A stretch of 64,000 nt of DNA, taken from assembly GCF_004216695.1 (NCBI RefSeq), contig NZ_SGXC01000002.1, positions 992,001 to 1,056,000 of the forward strand, given 5' to 3'. A program made the position numbers and the translations under genes. The notes beneath the pieces were generated by a model, which saw nothing but the letters and a program-made list of their open reading frames with translations, made no database searches and was not told where the DNA came from. Of this stretch, positions 51,106 through 59,047 are shown piece after piece. Each line of letters begins with the position of its first letter. The stretch's first letter is position 1. The DNA comes from Pigmentiphaga kullae. GTDB lineage: Bacteria; Pseudomonadota; Gammaproteobacteria; Burkholderiales; Burkholderiaceae_B.

Positions 51106-52798
51106 GATCGTCTTGATTAGCGGTCACCTGTGCACCGGGAAATCGGCGCTGGCCAGAGCATTGCGGGACGAATTTGGGTTCCATGTCGTGAAGAGCAGCG
51201 ACATTTTGCGTGATATCGCCAAGAGTCGAGACTTTGGTAAAGACAGAATTTCGCTACAGCGTCTTGGTGACGAGATGGACAAGGGCACATCTGGCGCATG
51301 GCTATATGACAAAGTTATGGAAATCTCCAGAGATACAGCACCAAGAAGGACCATTGTTGTTGATAATGTACGAAACACGACACAACTGGAGCACTTCAGG
51401 GCTTCAACCGAAATAACTGCCGTTCATGTCCATTTGTATATCCTGGATAAGAATGAAGCAGGAAAACGATGGAAAAATCGCGCTAATAGCTCAGCAGTGA
51501 AAGAGTCTGGCGCGTATCCAGATGCGGATCTTATGAAGAATGAAGACGACATTCAGTTCTTCAAGAAGGATGCGGACGTTCGTATAGAAACCAGCCGTTC
51601 CGACGCGCAAGATACTTTGGTTCGCGTGGCTGCCCGCTTGGGCCTATATTCGGCGCCGGATTTCCGCTGTGTAGACGTAATTGTTGGAAGTCAGTTTGGC
51701 AGCGAAGGCAAGGGCAATATTGCAGCGTACCTCGCCAATGAATACGATGTACTGGTGAGGGTGGGAGGACCGAATGCTGGACACACAGTGATTAGTCGAT
51801 CGGGGAAATACGTTTATCACCAGTTGCCATCGGGTGCAAAAGATACAAATGCCAAGATCTTGCTGGGTCCTGGGATGACCTTGGATGTAGAGAAGCTTCT
51901 CAAGGAAGTTAAGGATTGCAATGTCACACCTGAACGACTCTTCATTGATCCACAGGTCATGATCATTGAAGACGCCGACAAAAAAAGGGAAAGCGAATTG
52001 GTCGACAAGATAGGGTCTACCGGGCAGGGGGGAGGTGCTGCTGCTGCCCGCAGGATTCTCAGCCGGACGGGTCAAGGGATTCGACTCGCGAAGGACGTGC
52101 CAGAGCTGGAGCCGTACGTCGGAACCGGGCCTCGATACCGAGGGGCAACCACCAGACAGTTGGAAGAAGCTTACCGATCAGGCCAGTCAATTTTGTTAGA
52201 GGGAACGCAGGGCAGTGGTCTTAGCCTGTATCACGGCCAGTATCCCCATGTAACTTCCCGAGACACGAATGTTGCAGGTTGCTTGGCGGAGGCGGGTATA
52301 TCTCCTAGTCGGATAAGGAGGATCCTGCTCGTGACCAGGTATACGCCTATTCGGGTTGGAAATCCGGATACGGGTGGATCATCTGGTGCGATAAAACACG
52401 AGATCGACTTCGAAACCGTTGCGCGAGAAGCAGGACTCGACCCGCAAGAGTTGCAGGGCAATGAGATAACGTCGACGACAAAGCGGAAGAGGCGCGTAGG
52501 AAGATTCGACTGGGAACAGTTCAGGCTGGCCTGCTCCCTGAATGCGCCAACGGATATCGTATTGACGTTTTCCGATTACATCAACGGAACAAATCGAAAC
52601 GCTCGACGGTTTGAGCAACTGACCGAAGAAACGATAAAATTCATCGAGGAAGTGGAAAGAATTGCCCATGCACCGGTGTCCTTGATAAGCACGCGCTTTC
52701 CGCAGGGAGAATCAGCCAAGCTGGATATACGGAACATCATAGACAGACGCAATTGGTTGGGAGGCAGAATGCGTGACGACGATGAGATTAATCGTTAA
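51098..52798 (+). CDS. Kinase-adenylosuccinate synthetase fusion, PurZ-like
   Basis: A 566-residue two-domain protein; GGAGG precedes ATG 51098. Domain 1 (about 1-185) is a P-loop kinase with GHLCTGKS at 9-16 and LGDEMDK at 56-62. Domain 2 (about 190-560) is an adenylosuccinate synthetase: GSQFGSEGKG at 197-206, GGPNAGHT at 223-230 (catalytic His229), GSTGQGGGAA at 306-315, EGTQGSG at 368-374, and the aspartate loop TSTTKRKRR at 458-466. Ser202 replaces the catalytic Asp of PurA (GDEGKG), as I recall for phage PurZ. The base-specificity KLD of GTP-using PurA is FSD at 491-493. It may join aspartate to dGMP or another purine monophosphate and pass the product to the kinase. Substrates are inferred. 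Confidence 0.82.
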   Translation: MRRIVLISGHLCTGKSALARALRDEFGFHVVKSSDILRDIAKSRDFGKDRISLQRLGDEMDKGTSGAWLYDKVMEISRDTAPRRTIVVDNVRNTTQLEHFRASTEITAVHVHLYILDKNEAGKRWKNRANSSAVKESGAYPDADLMKNEDDIQFFKKDADVRIETSRSDAQDTLVRVAARLGLYSAPDFRCVDVIVGSQFGSEGKGNIAAYLANEYDVLVRVGGPNAGHTVISRSGKYVYHQLPSGAKDTNAKILLGPGMTLDVEKLLKEVKDCNVTPERLFIDPQVMIIEDADKKRESELVDKIGSTGQGGGAAAARRILSRTGQGIRLAKDVPELEPYVGTGPRYRGATTRQLEEAYRSGQSILLEGTQGSGLSLYHGQYPHVTSRDTNVAGCLAEAGISPSRIRRILLVTRYTPIRVGNPDTGGSSGAIKHEIDFETVAREAGLDPQELQGNEITSTTKRKRRVGRFDWEQFRLACSLNAPTDIVLTFSDYINGTNRNARRFEQLTEETIKFIEEVERIAHAPVSLISTRFPQGESAKLDIRNIIDRRNWLGGRMRDDDEINR

Positions 52799-52930
52799 GA
52801 GCGCGCTGATTTGACGTGTCTGGTGGGCGATGATGTGATGTGCTTTTCAAGGAGCTTGCTGCGGCTAACAGAGAACCACTAGCGTCCTTGCAAACGCTGG
52901 AACATCACGACAAGGCAGGAGTAACTATTG

Positions 52931-53581
52931 TCAGCGAATGGAAATCGTGCCGAGCACCTCCCTACCCTTTATTCGCCGTACTTCCGCCACGAAATCAGCA
53001 ATATCGGGAATGCTGTAGTCAATTACGACTTCTACAACTTCCTTCTGGGGAGATCCGTTACGCTTGGTAGCGTAGTCGGTGATGCGCTGAAATGTGTTCA
53101 AACTGCGGATATGCGGCATTGGAAACGTATTGCCGGAGTTCATCGGGCAAAGCCAAACTCGGTCGGCATGCTTCTCCATAAGAGCAGCAGTGTTAATAGT
53201 CAGGACATCATGCTCAAGCTTTTTATAGGCGCGCGCATTGAGCAAGCCGAACAGCCGATGCTCTTGTGCCCACATGAAAACCTTATTATTTAGAAACTGA
53301 TACCACTCGGTCGGTGTAATGCCTTGCAGCGCTCCTGCCAGTCGAGTAGGCTCCATGGGCTTCTGGTCACGAAGGATGATTTGACTGCCTTCAGAACCAA
53401 TCGCTACTTTCTCGGGCCTATGCATCACCTCGTGCGACGCACGCTCATCGCCGGTCATCTCATAATAGTCGAGTGCGGCACTCGTGCTGAGAAGACCTCG
53501 TTCCCGGATTGATGGCCAGGACCCCCGCTCGGCCATGTGATATAGCACCGGATAACGATTAACAAACGCATTCAAATCCAT
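52931..53581 (-). CDS. DUF7002-like protein (possible ADP-ribosyltransferase fold)
   Basis: A 216-residue protein beginning MDLNAFVNRYPVLYHMAERG, with SWPSIRERGLLSTSAALDYY next. The YH-x-A...I-R-x-x-GLLST pattern resembles DUF7002 and, more distantly, DarT/RNA-2'-phosphotransferase-like ART folds, where a similar motif opens the NAD site. NNKVFMWAQEHRLFGLLNAR lies near 97. No experimental function is known to me. It follows the SIR2 gene on the same strand after 167 bp and converges on the PurZ-like gene. It may be a toxin, a sensor or an NAD-linked enzyme. Confidence 0.6.
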   Translation of the reverse strand: MDLNAFVNRYPVLYHMAERGSWPSIRERGLLSTSAALDYYEMTGDERASHEVMHRPEKVAIGSEGSQIILRDQKPMEPTRLAGALQGITPTEWYQFLNNKVFMWAQEHRLFGLLNARAYKKLEHDVLTINTAALMEKHADRVWLCPMNSGNTFPMPHIRSLNTFQRITDYATKRNGSPQKEVVEVVIDYSIPDIADFVAEVRRIKGREVLGTISIR

Positions 53582-53748
53582 TTCTTATTTACCATTCTTA
53601 TTATTCACCACATCCTCCGGTCGATGACCGTTGCGCTCATTGAGGGCTATTGAAATCATCAAAAAAGGAATAGGCATCTAAGCGAAAGGCAGTTGTACCT
53701 CAACGTCCGTTCTTGGCGACAACCGACTTTTGGCGGATACCTCGACGC

Positions 53749-55170
53749 TTAAGAGGCAGCCGCCTTTGCAGCCTCATTCAAGTCCAATTCTTGTCGGTCG
53801 ATTATATATGCCTCGCCATTTTTCACCTTTCGTAACAAATCGACAGCAGCCTCAGAGTATCGATGAATTACTCCAGTTTTACTGGACGGAATCGAGATAT
53901 GGTACTTATTGTCAGATGCTTTCATATCGAAGCTGTCCGTATTCTTAAGAATATTCAGCAATTTCTGTGCATCGTTCCAACCTTTCTTCAAACCAAGGGC
54001 GACAGCAACCCCACTAAGCAAATACTTGTAGCTCAGGTTCACTTTCGATGGATCAGAGAGCGACGTGACGCCGAACAATTTCGCGAACTCCTCACCGGAA
54101 TTAACAGCGTGTTCTAGCGTCTGAAAATCGATCTCTACATGTTTTTTTGGAATACTCGATCGGACTAACTCCACGGACCTCGCCATTAATGCACGCAAGA
54201 GCTTTGTGTCGATTTTTTCGAGACTTCCAGCTTGACCAAACGCTTTATAGACCCACTCGAATGACGAGGCTGAAATATTTTTGATACGGATATTTGTATC
54301 CGCCCCAACGGATATCACCTTCTCTCGAGCCGGATACGAGCCTTCTGTAATATTTTGATCACGTTCTAGTATATAAATATTCGGAACAAGCTCGTAGTCC
54401 CCCTTGATGTCGATTCGAACCATTCGGTCGACATCGTAGAGAATTTTCTTAATACTTGGATCATCCGCGCGATAGCCAATAAAAATTAACGGATGCTCCA
54501 CAAAGTACGTAAGCAACTTGGCGCTAAGGTATTTATGGTCTTGCTCAAACCTACTGTAGTCCGCTTCATTTATTACAATGGTCTGAGGATCTGTAATGCA
54601 GCCATGAATCTTGAAAACCTCGCCAATCGCCAGGTACGGTTTTCGCAAGATCTGCTGCCCAATCACGCGCTCATACTGCGGAAATATCGACTCCATGAGA
54701 GTATCGTAGTTTGTCGTAATCACTGAATGGGCACTAATTTTTTTTAAAGCGGCAATTTCTGCATCCAAAACTTCAGACCCATAAGACCCTTTCTTTGGAC
54801 CCAAACTCTTAAGATTTTCGCTTACGGCATATTTAATAAAAATGTCACTTTTATATTGCCCGTTAAAAAAATCGGCGGGAAACCTTGGACGCCCCTTTCC
54901 CCACGCCCATTCGCGATATAAATCGGTAAAGATCGAGCCGATCTTTTTATAATCATAGCTGTATGCCTGCTCGTAATATGCAAAATCTTTGTCGACCAGC
55001 GGGCAGTCTTTCGCCAACAGTGCGAGCAGCTCCCGCCAATTTGGGCCGCCCGCGTACCGCTTCGCGAAGCCAGAGCCCACAAAAAGTATGGGCTGACAGC
55101 TAGCAAGCTTCAGAACATCAGCAACGTCTTGCGTTACCTCTTCTTGGTACTGACTATAGTTGAGTGGCAT
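53749..55170 (-). CDS. SIR2-family protein (putative NAD hydrolase effector)
   Basis: A 473-residue protein. The N-terminal SIR2 domain (about 25-290) has the nucleotide loop FVGSGFAKRYAGGPNW at 30-45, the catalytic-type TTNYDTL at 152-158 (Asn154), KIHG at 187-190 (His189), and LIFIGYRADDPSIKKIL near 222. There are no zinc-finger cysteines, as in defence SIR2 proteins rather than deacetylases. The C-terminal 180 residues are helical without a known domain and may sense a ligand or oligomerise. Such proteins deplete NAD+ during phage infection. It sits 40 kDa-class beside nucleotide-modifying genes and is strongly AT-shifted. Confidence 0.82.
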   Translation of the reverse strand: MPLNYSQYQEEVTQDVADVLKLASCQPILFVGSGFAKRYAGGPNWRELLALLAKDCPLVDKDFAYYEQAYSYDYKKIGSIFTDLYREWAWGKGRPRFPADFFNGQYKSDIFIKYAVSENLKSLGPKKGSYGSEVLDAEIAALKKISAHSVITTNYDTLMESIFPQYERVIGQQILRKPYLAIGEVFKIHGCITDPQTIVINEADYSRFEQDHKYLSAKLLTYFVEHPLIFIGYRADDPSIKKILYDVDRMVRIDIKGDYELVPNIYILERDQNITEGSYPAREKVISVGADTNIRIKNISASSFEWVYKAFGQAGSLEKIDTKLLRALMARSVELVRSSIPKKHVEIDFQTLEHAVNSGEEFAKLFGVTSLSDPSKVNLSYKYLLSGVAVALGLKKGWNDAQKLLNILKNTDSFDMKASDNKYHISIPSSKTGVIHRYSEAAVDLLRKVKNGEAYIIDRQELDLNEAAKAAAS

Positions 55171-55356
55171 ATTAGTTAGATCACGCTAAAAATATCCGGG
55201 GAAGTATCTATGGGCCAAGTCACAGCGTTCATTTTTGCCGAGTCATGATTTTTGTGTGCGAACGACTGAGTCATCCGCGGATATGCAAGCCGAGTAGATT
55301 GTCGGCGATTAGTTGCCATCTGTCGACTGACTGTCCTTGGCCGAGAGCCGTTCTTT

Positions 55357-56040
55357 TCAAGTATCCGATTTCGCCCCAAGCAATCTTCCCCCATCCCGCT
55401 TCGCCAACCACACCGCCGCTCCCCCGCATGTCGCATCCTCCTCGACATGCCGCACTACCGTAAATCCATTGGCATACAGCAATTCTTGATACTCACCCGT
55501 ATCCAAGCTGCCGTGATAAAGAGGCTCACCTTCGAACTGGCCGATAACCTCGCCCAAACAAGTACCGCTTGTAAACATCAAAACCGCACTCGACGCCGCC
55601 AGTTGCCGAAAAGTAGCAAACATAGGCCGTTGATCTTCAGGGGATAGATGAAAAAAACTATGCCAGGCCAGCAAACCATGGAATGACCCTGTGACCGGCA
55701 TCTGCCGCATATCCGCCGCTATCCAACGTTGCTCCGGAAACGACGCACGCGCACGCGCGAGCAATGGCAGCGACGTATCCACCCCGGTTACCCTGCATCC
55801 GTTCTGAATAAGGTAGCGCGCCATCGGCGCACCGTTGCCACAGCCGATATCCAGCACATCCGACCGAGAACCGGGAAGCAGCTCCAAAAACCGGTTCAGC
55901 CAAGTACGTTCGATGAATTCATGATTTCTATTTTTCTCGAACGCAGCGGCATGTTCTCGGTACAGGGCAATGACATTGTCAGCGGGAAATTTGGACAACA
56001 CGGCACTCCGAAAACTTGAGTACGTGACGCGCTCAAGCAT
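55357..56040 (-). CDS. Class I SAM-dependent methyltransferase
   Basis: A 227-residue methyltransferase. Motif I is VLDIGCGNGAPMARYL near 62-77, followed by GVDTSLPLLARARASFPEQR near 86 and the motif IV-like LLAWHSFFHLSPEDQ near 119-133. This type methylates small molecules. The target is unknown. It stands between the SIR2 gene and the backbone operon, with intermediate composition, so it may mark the right edge of island 2. Confidence 0.85.
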   Translation of the reverse strand: MLERVTYSSFRSAVLSKFPADNVIALYREHAAAFEKNRNHEFIERTWLNRFLELLPGSRSDVLDIGCGNGAPMARYLIQNGCRVTGVDTSLPLLARARASFPEQRWIAADMRQMPVTGSFHGLLAWHSFFHLSPEDQRPMFATFRQLAASSAVLMFTSGTCLGEVIGQFEGEPLYHGSLDTGEYQELLYANGFTVVRHVEEDATCGGAAVWLAKRDGGRLLGAKSDT

Positions 56041-56073
56041 ATCAGAGCCACCGACACTACCCTCCCCTCACCC

Positions 56074-56949
56074 CTACACCACCGACCGATGCCGCTCGAT
56101 GCAGGTCCGCAAAATCGTATCGGTATCAAGCTCCCACCACCGATACGAAAATATCTCCACTTCACTAAACCCCGCGAACCCCTGCACCTCAACCCACTCC
56201 CGTACCTTGGGAATCTCGATCACCCCATCCCCCATCATGCCCCGATCGTTCAGCAGGTCGGTGGTAGGCGTAAGCCAATCGCAAACGTGAAAAGCCAATA
56301 GCCGCTTCTGCCCTGCCCGCGCGATCTGCGCCTGCAACTTCGGATCCCACCAGACGTGGTAAAGATCCACCGCCACGCCAATATCCCCGCTACGCGCAGG
56401 ATCCACCAGATCGCACACGTCCAGCGCCTGTTCCAGCGTATTGATGCACGCCCGATCCGCCGCATACATCGGATGCAGCGGCTCGATGGCGATGGGCATC
56501 TTGCGTTCGCGCGCGTACTCCAGCAATTGCGCGATCCCTTCGGTTACCTGCGCCCGAGCGCGACCGATGTCGTGGTACTCGGCCTTGCCCTGCAAGCCGC
56601 CCGGCAAGCCGCCCACCACCAGCACTAGGCAGGCGGCGTTCAATTCGCAGGCCTCGTCCACGGCCCTGCGGTTGTCATCCCGCGCCCGCAGCAAGCCAGC
56701 ATCGTCCGACGCGGTGAACATGCCGCCACGGCAATAGCCGGACAAGGCCAGCCCATGGCTGCGCACGACGCGCGACACTTGTTCCAGCCCCGCTGCCGCG
56801 ACCTGGTCGCGCCAGGGGGAAATGGCTCGCACGCCCAACCGCGCGCAGGCGTCGAGGATGTCCAACAGCGGCACTTCCTGTCCGCGCGATTTGCGCACGG
56901 TGGCGGTGTTGATGGACATCCATTGATGGTCTTGGGAGAAATCGCGCAT
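56074..56949 (-). CDS. Sugar phosphate isomerase/epimerase family TIM-barrel protein
   Basis: A 291-residue xylose-isomerase-like TIM barrel. It starts with WMSINTATVRKSRG. Metal ligands are likely the Glu in IAIEPLHPMYAADRACIN near 152, the Asp-His pair in VAVDLYHVWWDP near 194-199, the His in LAFHVCDW near 216, and Glu in FSEVEIFSYRWW near 260. It would isomerise or epimerise a keto-sugar-like substrate. It is the last gene of the minus-strand operon from 61398. Confidence 0.82.
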   Translation of the reverse strand: MRDFSQDHQWMSINTATVRKSRGQEVPLLDILDACARLGVRAISPWRDQVAAAGLEQVSRVVRSHGLALSGYCRGGMFTASDDAGLLRARDDNRRAVDEACELNAACLVLVVGGLPGGLQGKAEYHDIGRARAQVTEGIAQLLEYARERKMPIAIEPLHPMYAADRACINTLEQALDVCDLVDPARSGDIGVAVDLYHVWWDPKLQAQIARAGQKRLLAFHVCDWLTPTTDLLNDRGMMGDGVIEIPKVREWVEVQGFAGFSEVEIFSYRWWELDTDTILRTCIERHRSVV

Positions 56950-56970
56950 GGGTCGGCTACCGTAAAAAAA

Positions 56971-57939
56971 TCACTTGATCTGGATGTTCGCGGCCTTGAT
57001 CACTCGCGTGTACATGGCCCGCTCTTTGTCGATGAAGGCGGCAAACGAGGCGGGGCTGCCGCCGTCGGCGATGAAGCCTTGGTTGCCCAGGCGCTCGGTC
57101 ACCAGGGGGGACTTCATGGCTACGGCCAGCTCTTTCGACAAGACCTTGAGCACGGCATCCGGCAGCTTGGCCGGTCCCCATAGTCCGTACCAGGTGACCA
57201 TGTCGAAGCCGGGTATCCCGGATTCCGCGACGGTGGGCACGTTGGGCATGGAAGGCAGGCGCGCGCTGGTGGTAACGGCCAGCGCTTTGAGTTTTCCGCT
57301 GGCCACGTGCGGATAGGTAGAGGGTATGGCGTCGATGATGGCGCTGACCTGTCCGCCCAGCAGGTCGTTCAGCGCCGGCGCGGTGCCTTTGTACGGCACG
57401 ACCAGGATGTCGAGCTTGGCGTCGTGTTTGATGGCTTCTTCCGCCACGTGCATGGGCGATCCGACGGCGGAGGTGCCGAAGGTGAACTTGGCGGGGTTGG
57501 CGCGCGCCTGGTCGATGAATTCCTTGAGGTTGGCGGCCGGCACGCTGGGGTGGGCCGCCAGCAGCATGGGCACGGAGCCCAGCAGCGAGATGGGCGTGAA
57601 GTCCTTGGCCGTGTCGTAGGGCACGGTGTCGGACATCAGCGCATTGGCGATCAGGGTGGGCGACTGCACCAGCAGGGTGTAGCCGTCGGCCGGCGCGCGC
57701 GCCACGGCTTCGCTGCCGATGGCGCCGCTGGCGCCGGCGCGGTTTTCGACGACGAAGGATTGGCCCGTCTGCTCGGACAATCTGCCGGCCACCACGCGGG
57801 CGACCAGGTCCACGGTGCCGCCGGGGGCGTAGGGAACGATGATGCGCACGGGCCGCGACGGATATCCTTGCGCCTGGGCCGCCGCGGTAGCGGCCAGCAC
57901 GCCTGCGCCCAGCACGATCTTGCCTATCCAGGATTTCAT
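56971..57939 (-). CDS. Bug-family TTT substrate-binding protein
   Basis: A 322-residue periplasmic binding protein. Signal MKSWIGKIVLGAGVLAATAA ends near AQA-QG. Signatures are YPSRPVRIIVPYAPGGTVDL, FVVENRAGASGAIGSEAVAR and LVVPYKGTAPALNDLLGGQV. It lies between the amidohydrolase and the isomerase genes, which suggests that it binds the substrate of this catabolic operon. Confidence 0.92.
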   Translation of the reverse strand: MKSWIGKIVLGAGVLAATAAAQAQGYPSRPVRIIVPYAPGGTVDLVARVVAGRLSEQTGQSFVVENRAGASGAIGSEAVARAPADGYTLLVQSPTLIANALMSDTVPYDTAKDFTPISLLGSVPMLLAAHPSVPAANLKEFIDQARANPAKFTFGTSAVGSPMHVAEEAIKHDAKLDILVVPYKGTAPALNDLLGGQVSAIIDAIPSTYPHVASGKLKALAVTTSARLPSMPNVPTVAESGIPGFDMVTWYGLWGPAKLPDAVLKVLSKELAVAMKSPLVTERLGNQGFIADGGSPASFAAFIDKERAMYTRVIKAANIQIK

Positions 57940-57994
57940 GCATGTCTCCTCGGTGCGTGCCGGCTATGTTTCCGGCATCGCCGTTGCGGGCGGC

Positions 57995-59014
57995 TTAGCA
58001 GTCGCAGCCCATTTTCAACAGCTTCAAGGCGTTGCCGAAGTAAATGCCTTCGCGGTCGGCCTCGCTCAGGTCCAGCGCGTCGATGGCCTCGGGAATGCTG
58101 CGGATGAAGGCCGGTCCGCCTTCCGGATCGAACGGGCAATCGGTGGCGAACAGGACTTTCTCGGCGCCGAAGAATTCCAGGCCGCAGGCCACGCCGGCCT
58201 TGGATCCGGCCAGCGCGGTGTCGGCATAGAACATGCGGAAGTAGTCGATGGGCCGCTTGGGCATGCGCGCAAGCAGGCCTTCGTAGTCTTCGTCCGAGGT
58301 GCGGCTGCCGAACTGGTCCAGGCCCGGCCCCACCCTGCCGTCGAAGAACGGGATCATGGCGCCCATGTGGTGGGTGATCAGTTTCATCTCGGGCAGTTTG
58401 TCGAAGAAGCCGGAGAACACCATGCGGGTCATGGCCGCGCTGGTCTCGTAGGGCCAGCCGAAGGTCCACCAGATCTCGAACCTGGATTTCTTCTCGGTCA
58501 GGTAGTCGGGGAAGTTCGCGCCACGGGCCGGGTGCATCCAGATCGGCACCTGGTACTCGTTCACCGCTTTCTCGAAGATGGGCCAGAACTCGGGATCGTC
58601 CAGCGGCCGGCCGTTGACGTTGGTGAAGATCTGGATGCCCCGCGCGCCCAGTTCGCCGATGGCCCGGTCCATTTCCCGCAGGGCGGCCTCGACGTTGTTC
58701 ATGGGCAGCGACGCGACGAAGGCCGGGAATTTGTCGGGATGTTGGGCGACGATCTCGGCCATGCCGTCGTTGGCCAGCCGGGCCAGTTCCGGCGAGTCTT
58801 CCGGCCCCGCCACGAACTCGATGGGCGGCGACGACAGCGTCAGGATCTGCTGGTATCCCGGAAACTCCTCCATCATCTTCAGGCGGGCGTCCAGGTCGTA
58901 CAGGACGGGCACCGTCAACCAGCGCTTGATCGCGCCCTGGTCCTTGGCCAGCGCCTTCATGCGCTCGAAGTACGCGGGCGGGAACAGGTGGGAATAGCTA
59001 TCGATTTTTCTCAC
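57995..59014 (-). CDS. Amidohydrolase family protein (ACMSD-like)
   Basis: A 339-residue metal-dependent hydrolase or decarboxylase. It starts MRKIDSYSHLFPPAYFERMK, where the usual H-x-H is S-H, a change also seen in some family members. IWMHPARGANFPDYL lies near 171, THHMGAMIPFFDGR near 217, and the metal Asp in ATDCPFDPEGGP near 290. It probably hydrolyses or decarboxylates a ring or acid intermediate. It belongs to the operon with DUF993 and the Gfo/Idh gene. Confidence 0.85.
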   Translation of the reverse strand: MRKIDSYSHLFPPAYFERMKALAKDQGAIKRWLTVPVLYDLDARLKMMEEFPGYQQILTLSSPPIEFVAGPEDSPELARLANDGMAEIVAQHPDKFPAFVASLPMNNVEAALREMDRAIGELGARGIQIFTNVNGRPLDDPEFWPIFEKAVNEYQVPIWMHPARGANFPDYLTEKKSRFEIWWTFGWPYETSAAMTRMVFSGFFDKLPEMKLITHHMGAMIPFFDGRVGPGLDQFGSRTSDEDYEGLLARMPKRPIDYFRMFYADTALAGSKAGVACGLEFFGAEKVLFATDCPFDPEGGPAFIRSIPEAIDALDLSEADREGIYFGNALKLLKMGCDC

Positions 59015-59047
59015 GCGGCTTCCTTTGTCGAGACCTATCCAGCAGTC

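Noticed and set aside
55176..55448. A 90-codon minus-strand frame between SIR2 and the methyltransferase
   Set aside because: It overlaps the methyltransferase 3' end and is Arg-rich without a start signal.
48600..56040. Island 2 as a Z-genome prophage
   Set aside because: No capsid, terminase, integrase, polymerase or datZ-like gene is visible, and SIR2 and HEPN-like genes are typical of defence islands. A prophage origin of the PurZ-like genes remains possible.
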